From NCBI GenBank assembly GCA_910584955.1, contig CAJUDC010000062.1, forward strand, positions 1 to 13,851: a DNA stretch of 13,851 bases, read 5' to 3'. This DNA comes from an uncultured Paraprevotella sp. (GTDB taxonomy: Bacteria; Bacteroidota; Bacteroidia; Bacteroidales; Bacteroidaceae). Shown piece by piece: positions 1-5,256 of this stretch; within the stretch, counting starts at the first letter, position 1; every line of letters begins with the position of its first letter. Below the pieces are notes generated by a model. That model was given only the letters and a program-made list of their open reading frames with translations, was not told the origin of the DNA and searched no databases. The translations under genes were made by a program, and so were the position numbers.

Positions 1-14
1 CTTCTTTTATAGTG

Positions 15-22
15 CAAAAGTA
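15..22 (-). promoter_or_regulatory. Possible leftward -7 promoter element
   Basis: On the minus strand these bases read TACTTTTG, which fits the Bacteroidota -7 consensus TAnnTTTG. It would drive a gene beyond the left edge of the window. No matching TTTG -33 box is visible at the usual 19-21 base spacing, so this is a motif match only. Confidence 0.35.
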
Positions 23-115
23 ACTATTTTTGGGTAGAGTACCTAATAATGGAAGTAATTTTTGAAAGGCTTTATCACTTTTTTTTCTGTTTTTTTTGAA
101 AAAAATCGGTCGGGG

Positions 116-147
116 TTTGGAGTGTATTTGCTTTTTGTCTACATTTG
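116..147 (+). promoter_or_regulatory. Promoter of the ABC transporter/GntR operon
   Basis: A TTTG box at 116-119 is followed after 20 bases by TACATTTG at 140-147. This matches the known Bacteroidota sigma-factor pattern (TTTG, 19-21 bases, TAnnTTTG) in sequence and spacing. Transcription would start near 153-155, giving a leader of about 70 bases before the ABC ATPase start. GTGTA at 122-126 and 150-154 and TACAT at 140-144 lie in or beside the promoter. They could be half-sites for the GntR protein encoded in the operon, but that is inference. Confidence 0.65.
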
Positions 148-185
148 CTGTGTACTATTGCAATATTACAATAAAAACTGGTGAA

Positions 186-229
186 GAACTAACGAGAATT
201 TTATAATGAACTAACGGGATTTTAATGAT
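186..229 (+). repeat. Tandem 22-bp duplication at the first start codon
   Basis: Two adjacent imperfect 22-base units lie at 186-207 and 208-229. Both begin GAACTAACG and continue with a GA-rich then T-rich tract. The second unit contains the ATG at 225 and overlaps the next ATG at 228. The repeat may be a chance slippage product or may affect start-region structure; nothing in the sequence decides this. Confidence 0.55.
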
Positions 230-1079
230 GATTACCTTAGAAAATGTTACTTTCGGCTATCGGCGCAAGTGTCCGGTATTTGCCGATTTCTCCTGCCATC
301 TGTCGCAAGGGGGTGTATATGGTCTGCTGGGCCGTAACGGGGCGGGTAAGTCCACGTTGCTGCATCTGATGGCGGGCTTGCTGATACCCGGTGCGGGGCA
401 TGTGCGCTTCCGCGACGTGGAGGTGAGCCGGCGTCTGCCGCAGACGATGGCCGAAGTGTTTATTGTGCCCGAGGAGTATGCGCTCCCTCCTCTGAAATTG
501 GCCGATTATGTGCGCTTGCAAGGTTGCTTTTATCCGCGTTTCAGTGTGGTGGATTTTAAGCGTTATTTGCAATTGTTCGAGGTCGAGTACGCCTGTCGGC
601 TGGACAATCTTTCCATGGGACAGCGGAAGAAAGTGCTCATCAGTTTCGCCTTGGCTACCCATACTTCGCTACTGCTGATGGACGAACCTACCAACGGGTT
701 GGACATCTCGGGCAAGAGCCAGTTCCGTAAACTCATGGCCATCGAGGGAGATGAGGAGCGGACGATGGTCATCTCCACGCATCAGGTGAAGGATATTGAG
801 CGTCTCGTCGACCGGGTGACGATTCTGGACGGTAGCCGGTTGCTGCTGAACGAGCCGGTGGATCGCATCTGCCGTGCGCTCTATTTTACGGAAACGGACG
901 ATCCCGCCGAGGTGAACCGGGCCTTATCTGCCGTGCCCTCCATCCGGGGGACCCGAGTGATGGTACCCAATACCGACGGTCGGGATTCGGATCTCAATCT
1001 GGAGTTGTTATTTAACGGCACGCTGGAGCATCCGGCGGAGATGGCCGCATTGTTTCACTCTTCTAATACCGATTTATAA
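225..1079 (+). CDS. ABC transporter ATP-binding protein
   Basis: This is a cytoplasmic ATPase subunit that would power the membrane protein encoded next to it. The nucleotide-binding domain fills about residues 3-220 in the usual order: Walker A GRNGAGKST (36-44), signature LSMGQRKK, Walker B LLLMDEP followed by TNGLD, and an H-loop in ISTHQ. The last 65 or so residues form a short C-terminal extension with no motif I recognise. The start could be ATG 225 or the adjacent ATG 228. The stop shares one base with the next ATG (TAATG), which implies translational coupling. Similar ATPase/permease pairs sit with YtrA-type GntR regulators in other bacteria and are often linked to envelope stress, antibiotics or peptides. 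The substrate here cannot be read from the sequence. Confidence 0.93.
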   Translation: MMITLENVTFGYRRKCPVFADFSCHLSQGGVYGLLGRNGAGKSTLLHLMAGLLIPGAGHVRFRDVEVSRRLPQTMAEVFIVPEEYALPPLKLADYVRLQGCFYPRFSVVDFKRYLQLFEVEYACRLDNLSMGQRKKVLISFALATHTSLLLMDEPTNGLDISGKSQFRKLMAIEGDEERTMVISTHQVKDIERLVDRVTILDGSRLLLNEPVDRICRALYFTETDDPAEVNRALSAVPSIRGTRVMVPNTDGRDSDLNLELLFNGTLEHPAEMAALFHSSNTDL

Positions 1080-1909
1080 TGAATACGAAGAATGATTTTT
1101 TTGACGGACAGCGTTTCGGAAAATATGTTTGTCTGTTGTGGGCGGAGCACCGCAAGGTGTTGGTTTTTTCTGCCATTCTGCTATACGCTGTGCTCACGGG
1201 TATCTTCTGCGCCTACGGTTATATTAGGTATGATAGGGGAGCCTACTGTTGTGATTCAGACCTTGATGCCGTCTGGTTCGGTGAGGACGCCTTGGCACTG
1301 GTGGCGGTGGCCATGGTGGCCGCCCTGTTGGGCCGTTTCTCGTTGGGCGTACTGAGCACACGGCCCGGTCGCATGTCGTTTTTTGCGTTGCCCGTCTCCA
1401 CATTCGAGAAGTATTTGGGGGCCTGGCTGACGGTGTTCGTGGGCATAGTGGGGAGTTTCGGGCTGGTGTGGCTGGCCGACCTTACGCGCGTGGCTGTCTA
1501 CAAGATGGTCTATGGCAGCTCCGTTGTGATATCCCCTGTGCCTTGGCTCTCGGGCCAGTTAGGCGTGGAGTACGACTATTTCATCAGCTCGTTTAGTCGC
1601 TGGGAGATGTGGGTGGTGCTCTTCGGCATCAGTTCTTTCACACAGTTGGGAGCGGCCATTTGGCAACGTTTCTCTTTTCTCAAGATCGGGATTTGCCTGT
1701 TCGTCTTCCTCTTGGCGAATTTCTGGGGTGCCCTGAACTTCGAGCGGCTGCTCTATCAGTCGGATTTCTACTATCCCCGCAGTGAGCCGGTCTCGATGTT
1801 CTTCTTCGATGAGGGCGGCATCTGGTTCGTTGTGGCAGGCATCATGCTGTTCAATTGGTTGATCGTCTACTTCCGTCTGAGGGAAACGGATCTGGTTGAT
1901 CGGTTGTAA
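1079..1909 (+). CDS. ABC transporter membrane subunit (ABC-2-like, six helices)
   Basis: This 276-residue integral membrane protein is probably the permease partner of the ATPase just upstream. Hydrophobic segments fall at about residues 29-50, 71-95, 110-135, 176-195, 201-218 and 248-266, giving six helices. The fourth and fifth are followed by short polar loops and the C-terminus is short and cytoplasmic-looking. The sequence is not one I can place in a named family, so the permease role rests on topology and on the one-base overlap with the ATPase gene. Whether the pair exports a compound or protects the membrane is unknown. No signal peptide separate from the first helix is visible. Confidence 0.8.
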   Translation: MNTKNDFFDGQRFGKYVCLLWAEHRKVLVFSAILLYAVLTGIFCAYGYIRYDRGAYCCDSDLDAVWFGEDALALVAVAMVAALLGRFSLGVLSTRPGRMSFFALPVSTFEKYLGAWLTVFVGIVGSFGLVWLADLTRVAVYKMVYGSSVVISPVPWLSGQLGVEYDYFISSFSRWEMWVVLFGISSFTQLGAAIWQRFSFLKIGICLFVFLLANFWGALNFERLLYQSDFYYPRSEPVSMFFFDEGGIWFVVAGIMLFNWLIVYFRLRETDLVDRL

Positions 1910-1910
1910 G

Positions 1911-1918
1911 AAAGGAGG
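1911..1918 (+). promoter_or_regulatory. Strong Shine-Dalgarno sequence for the GntR gene
   Basis: AAAGGAGG lies six bases before the ATG at 1925 and supports that start over the out-of-frame ATG at 1921. Bacteroidota genes usually lack clear Shine-Dalgarno sequences, so a near-perfect one inside an operon is unusual. Confidence 0.7.
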
Positions 1919-1924
1919 CGATGT

Positions 1925-2323
1925 ATGGAATTTAAAGAGACAAAGACGATCTCCATGCAGATTGCCGACCGCATTTGCGACGAGATTTTGCAGGGCAAGT
2001 ACGCCGAGGGCGAACGCATCCCTTCGGTGCGGGAGTATGCAGCTTTGGTCGAGGTGAACGTGAACACGATGGTGCGTACCTACGAAATGCTGCAAATGCG
2101 GCAGGTCATCGTGATGCAGCGCGGTGTGGGCTATTTTGTGGCTCCCGGTGCGGCGTCGCTCATCTACACGGCCCGAAAAGAGGCCTTTTTGCAGGGGGAT
2201 CTTCAGGAATGCTTTCGGCAGATGCAGTTGCTGGGCCTGTCGATGGACGAGGTGGTCCGGTACTATGAGGACTATATACGGAAAACAATATTAAATCAAT
2301 TGGATAATCATGAAAAAGACTAG
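1925..2323 (+). CDS. GntR-family transcriptional regulator, YtrA-like
   Basis: This is a 132-residue DNA-binding regulator. The winged helix-turn-helix occupies about residues 9-73: it has the GntR-typical ERIPSVREYA segment (30-39), a recognition-helix region VNVNTMVRTYEML (44-56), and a wing ending GVGYFV (67-72). The remaining 60 residues are helical and too short for the large FadR or HutC effector domains. This is the architecture of the YtrA subfamily, whose members usually repress a neighbouring ABC transporter operon. Here the regulator is third in the operon, behind the ATPase and membrane genes, so autoregulation through the promoter at 116-147 is the simplest model. Its last 14 bases overlap the next gene in another frame. 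Confidence 0.9.
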   Translation: MEFKETKTISMQIADRICDEILQGKYAEGERIPSVREYAALVEVNVNTMVRTYEMLQMRQVIVMQRGVGYFVAPGAASLIYTARKEAFLQGDLQECFRQMQLLGLSMDEVVRYYEDYIRKTILNQLDNHEKD

Positions 2324-3155
2324 TTATATTATTATTGCGTTTTGGGTATGCCTGTTCATAGGGGCGGTGGGCGTCCTCTTGTACATCCGTAGCGATGTGC
2401 AGCCCTACGGTACGCTGCAACGTCAGCTCACCGGCGATTCTGTTTTAGTGGCCCGCACGCTGCCTCCTTTCCGCCATCTCGTGGTCACTATGCCGGGATG
2501 GGACACAGTGAAGGAAGTCTCGCAACAGAAGCTTTTCACTTTCAAAGGCCATCTGGCCTTTATTCCGGCAGAGCGTGCCGAGGAGTGCGACGAGTTCATG
2601 CAGTTGCCCGACGGAGACACGCCGCCCCTGACGGCCAACCGTATGGTCTGTCCCCGTTATATAATGGACCATTTGCGCTTTTCCACGACGAACGACACGC
2701 TGCGGATCGAGCTGGATGTGGAGATCGACGATAAGGAATTGAGGAATTATACGGCTTATCGCAATGTGATTACGAATTTGGACAACTGGCATTTCACGTT
2801 GACCCGTCCTTTGCAGTCGATAGATGTTCGCCTCCCGAAACTGACGTCGGCATATCACTATCTGCAACAGGATTCCCTGGTGGTGAACACGCGCGGGAAC
2901 TTCTCGCTGATCCGGTCGGACGTCGGCGCGCTGGATTTGCGTAAGAGTTGTGAACAGCATGTGTACATGATGGACAGTACACATGTGGAACGGCTCTATG
3001 GCCGCACGGCGGTAGAAGAATACGGCCAGCCCCGGATTCATTTTGCTGATGGGAGAGGACAGAGCCGCGTGGACTGTGAAATCTATTCCGGTACCGGCTT
3101 TACGGTTTGGCTGGATTCCGGCTATGCCCGTCGCATCCTCTGGCAACCGGAATAA
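2310..3155 (+). CDS. Membrane-anchored extracytoplasmic protein of unknown function
   Basis: I do not recognise this 281-residue protein. It begins MKKTS, then has one hydrophobic helix at about residues 6-26 with lysines before it. It is therefore probably anchored in the inner membrane with residues 27-281 on the periplasmic side. The rest is rich in alternating hydrophobic and polar stretches (for example LRIELDVEI and IDVRLPKL), which suggests mostly beta structure. There is a loose resemblance to the beta-helical DUF2807-type domains of Bacteroidota, but I would not assign it. No lipobox, enzyme motif or metal site is obvious. Its ATG lies inside the end of the GntR gene and it is last before the terminator, so it is very likely co-expressed with the ABC transporter and may be an accessory or sensor protein for it. 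Confidence 0.8.
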   Translation: MKKTSYIIIAFWVCLFIGAVGVLLYIRSDVQPYGTLQRQLTGDSVLVARTLPPFRHLVVTMPGWDTVKEVSQQKLFTFKGHLAFIPAERAEECDEFMQLPDGDTPPLTANRMVCPRYIMDHLRFSTTNDTLRIELDVEIDDKELRNYTAYRNVITNLDNWHFTLTRPLQSIDVRLPKLTSAYHYLQQDSLVVNTRGNFSLIRSDVGALDLRKSCEQHVYMMDSTHVERLYGRTAVEEYGQPRIHFADGRGQSRVDCEIYSGTGFTVWLDSGYARRILWQPE

Positions 3156-3177
3156 GGGTTTTTCGTGTTATTTTTGT

Positions 3178-3219
3178 CTCCCGGTCACAATGTTGCGAAA
3201 CGGTGGCCGGGAGTTTTTT
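3178..3219 (+). terminator. Intrinsic terminator of the ABC/GntR operon
   Basis: CTCCCGGTCAC at 3178-3188 pairs with GTGGCCGGGAG at 3203-3213 over 11 base pairs (one G-T pair), followed directly by six T at 3214-3219. It lies 22 bases after the stop of the preceding gene. The final T bases overlap the leftward stop codon of the convergent potassium channel gene. The opposite side is not T-rich on the minus strand, so it should work mainly rightward. Confidence 0.85.
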
Positions 3220-4057
3220 ATTTGCTCTCCGGCTTATCCTCTTTCGGTTGGGGCTCCACTTTGTGTCCGCAATATTTGCAGTATCGGGCTTTCTGGTCCA
3301 GGTGACGGCCGCAGTTCGTGCACAGTCGTCGGCTGCGTCGGCTGTTGTCGATGATGGCGGCCGAGACGATACCTGTGGGTACGGCTATGATGGTGTAGCC
3401 CATCAGCATGACGAGCGTAGACAGGAAGCGACCCAGTACGGTGACGGGGGTGATGTCGCCGTAACCTACCGTAGTCAGTGTCACCGTGGCCCAGTAGATA
3501 CTGGTGAAAATATCGGTAAATCCCGATTCCGGGTGACCGCTTTCGACGATGAACATCACCGTGCCGATGGAGATCACCAGTACGACTACAAAAAGAAAGA
3601 AGACGAAGATCTTGTTAAAACTGGCCCGTAGCGAGTGCAGCAGCAGATTGCCTTCGTTCAGGAAATTGAAGAGTTTGAACACACGGAACACCCGTATCAG
3701 GCGGAACGAACGGAGCACCATGACGTAGCGTATGCCCGGGAAAAAGAAAGCCAGATACAGCGGCAGGGTGGCCAGCAGGTCGATAATACCGAAAAAACTC
3801 AATATGTATCTTCGCGGTCGGGGCGAGCAGTAAATGCGCAATGCGTATTCGGCCGTGAAGAAAAAGGTGAACACGTATTCCAGCACCGTCAGTGCCAGCG
3901 TATACTTTTGCGGTAGGCCGGGTTGGGTTTCCAATATCACCACCAGAATGCTGGATGCAATGGCTATGATCAAGGTGACGTCAAATGTTTTTCCCCAGAA
4001 CGTGTCTGCTTCGAAAATAATCTCGTAAATCTTTTGTTTGAGTGCTTGCTGTTTCAT
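3218..4057 (-). CDS. Voltage-gated-type potassium channel with C-terminal zinc ribbon
   Basis: This 279-residue inner-membrane ion channel has the six-helix voltage-gated fold. S1-S3 lie at about residues 26-43, 54-76 and 84-107. S4 lies at 111-130 with basic residues at every third position (R116, R119, R122, R125, K128). S5 is at 148-171, a pore helix leads to the potassium filter TVGYGD (196-201), and S6 spans about 209-235. The filter strongly supports potassium selectivity. After S6 a basic stretch leads to a compact zinc ribbon, with C246 and C249 (CTNC) and C260 and C263 (CKYC), then a charged tail. This replaces the cytoplasmic domain other channels use for ligand gating. The gene is monocistronic, converging on the ABC operon and diverging from the DMP19-like gene. 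Its physiological role is unknown. Confidence 0.92.
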   Translation of the reverse strand: MKQQALKQKIYEIIFEADTFWGKTFDVTLIIAIASSILVVILETQPGLPQKYTLALTVLEYVFTFFFTAEYALRIYCSPRPRRYILSFFGIIDLLATLPLYLAFFFPGIRYVMVLRSFRLIRVFRVFKLFNFLNEGNLLLHSLRASFNKIFVFFLFVVVLVISIGTVMFIVESGHPESGFTDIFTSIYWATVTLTTVGYGDITPVTVLGRFLSTLVMLMGYTIIAVPTGIVSAAIIDNSRRSRRLCTNCGRHLDQKARYCKYCGHKVEPQPKEDKPESK

Positions 4058-4064
4058 GATAAGG

Positions 4065-4095
4065 CAAAGGTACGCATATTTTGTTATCCGGCAAT
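4065..4095 (-). promoter_or_regulatory. Promoter of the potassium channel gene
   Basis: On the minus strand, TACCTTTG (4072-4065) matches TAnnTTTG exactly. ATTG (4095-4092), three of four bases of the -33 box, lies 19 bases upstream. The -7 box ends only seven bases before the ATG at 4057, so the transcript would start at or just before the start codon and be nearly leaderless. Confidence 0.6.
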
Positions 4096-4212
4096 TTTCC
4101 CGGCGGATGTTACGGACCGTTCGGGCGATATATTCACAAAAAGGGATGTTTTTTTACTTCCCGTTTATGAATAAAACACAATGTTTTGCGCAACTGTACG
4201 CATTATTCTTAC

Positions 4213-4220
4213 TATCTTTG
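4213..4220 (+). promoter_or_regulatory. -7 promoter element for the DMP19-like/smpB/metH group
   Basis: TATCTTTG fits TAnnTTTG and would start transcription near 4227, some 17 bases before the ATG at 4244. A TTTG at 4185-4188 is 24 bases upstream, longer than the usual 19-21, so the -33 part is uncertain. Confidence 0.55.
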
Positions 4221-4243
4221 CGCAAAATATTAAGGTGTAAAAG

Positions 4244-4759
4244 ATGGAAAAGGTGGAAGTTGTGATACCGGAAACGGAGGTGATAGCGGCGGCATCGGAA
4301 GGTATGGACGCATTTATCCAGTTGTTTAACGACCGCATTCTGCAGGCTGTGGGCGGGGAACTGAATGCCGAAACGATGAGCAGGCTCAACGGCGAGCAGA
4401 TTTCGCTGCTGGCGTATATGATGTTCCGGTCCGAGGTGATGGACGGCGGATTCGTGCAGCTGATACACAACGGCTACGGCCCTTTCATATTCGATAATCC
4501 CTTTGCCAAGGCCATGCGCCTGATGGGAGCGCATGATTTTTCCAAACTGGTGTACAAAGGCAAGAAACTGTACGACGAATACAAGGACGAGATTACGCGG
4601 GAATGTTCCGACGAGGAATTCATGGCGATGTTCGAGCGCTATGATAAATTCGACGATTTGGATGATGCCTTTATCGAAATGGAGGAGGAGGTGACCGAAG
4701 CGCTGGCCCGTTACGTGGACGACCACCTGGAACTGTTTGCAAAGATTGTGAAGGAGTAA
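4244..4759 (+). CDS. DMP19/DUF4375-like acidic protein
   Basis: This is a 171-residue soluble, probably cytoplasmic protein. The central segment, [21 protein letters not shown] followed by NGYG, resembles the DMP19/DUF4375 family (members share a GGF...Q...NG pattern), which I recognise by motif only. By hand count it has about 37 Asp/Glu against about 17 Lys/Arg, and the C-terminal third ([17 protein letters not shown]) is especially acidic. The Neisseria founder of the family is a DNA-mimic protein that binds a transcription factor; whether this homologue does that is unknown. It is the first gene of a close rightward group, seven bases before smpB, so co-transcription with smpB and metH is likely. 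There are no membrane segments or signal peptide. Confidence 0.75.
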   Translation: MEKVEVVIPETEVIAAASEGMDAFIQLFNDRILQAVGGELNAETMSRLNGEQISLLAYMMFRSEVMDGGFVQLIHNGYGPFIFDNPFAKAMRLMGAHDFSKLVYKGKKLYDEYKDEITRECSDEEFMAMFERYDKFDDLDDAFIEMEEEVTEALARYVDDHLELFAKIVKE

Positions 4760-4766
4760 AAGAGAG

Positions 4767-5237
4767 ATGACGGAGAAAAAAACGAAAACCAAGACGGTGA
4801 ACATACGCAACAAGCGGGCCTCGTTCGATTACCTGCTTGTGGATAAATACACAGCCGGTCTCGTACTGACCGGTACCGAAATCAAGTCCATACGGGCCGG
4901 AAAGGCCAGTCTCGTGGATACGTTCTGTTTCATACACAACGGTGAGGTGTGGGTGAAGAATATGTATGTGGCCGAGTATTTCTACGGGTCCTACAATAAT
5001 CATTCCGCCCGGCGCGACCGCAAACTGCTGCTTAACCGCAAGGAGATACGCAAGTTGCAGCAAAGCACCAAGACCCCGGGATTTACCCTCGTGCCCACGT
5101 TGCTGTTTATCGACGAAAACGGGCGGGCCAAGCTCGATATTTATCTGTGTCGCGGTAAGAAGGAGTACGACAAGCGGCAGACCCTGAAGGAGAAGGAAGA
5201 CCGCAGGGAAATGGATCGTCAGTTTAAGAAATATTGA
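4767..5237 (+). CDS. smpB: SsrA-binding protein SmpB
   Basis: SmpB binds tmRNA and brings it to stalled ribosomes, where it fills the decoding site during trans-translation. The 156-residue length is normal for the family. Conserved blocks are present in order: [13 protein letters not shown] near the start, [20 protein letters not shown] in the beta-barrel, [12 protein letters not shown] in the middle, and [17 protein letters not shown] residues ([13 protein letters not shown]) near the end. The basic C-terminal tail ([16 protein letters not shown]) is the part that forms a helix in the mRNA channel. The start at 4767 fits family length, and the AAGGAG at the end of the upstream gene can act as its ribosome site. 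metH begins 19 bases after its stop. The tmRNA gene itself is not in this window. Confidence 0.96.
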   Translation: MTEKKTKTKTVNIRNKRASFDYLLVDKYTAGLVLTGTEIKSIRAGKASLVDTFCFIHNGEVWVKNMYVAEYFYGSYNNHSARRDRKLLLNRKEIRKLQQSTKTPGFTLVPTLLFIDENGRAKLDIYLCRGKKEYDKRQTLKEKEDRREMDRQFKKY

Positions 5238-5256
5238 TTACCGACAGGTTTTGTTT

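Noticed and set aside
1559..2095. Antisense open frame across the membrane gene and GntR gene.
   Set aside because: It runs opposite to two well-supported overlapping genes and shows low-complexity shadow composition.
5251..5256. TTG start of metH at 5251.
   Set aside because: An ATG two codons later (5257) is better placed and removes only two residues that are not conserved.
5238..5256. Cobalamin riboswitch before metH.
   Set aside because: Only 19 bases separate smpB and metH, and no B12-box-like sequence is seen before the operon at 4058-4243.
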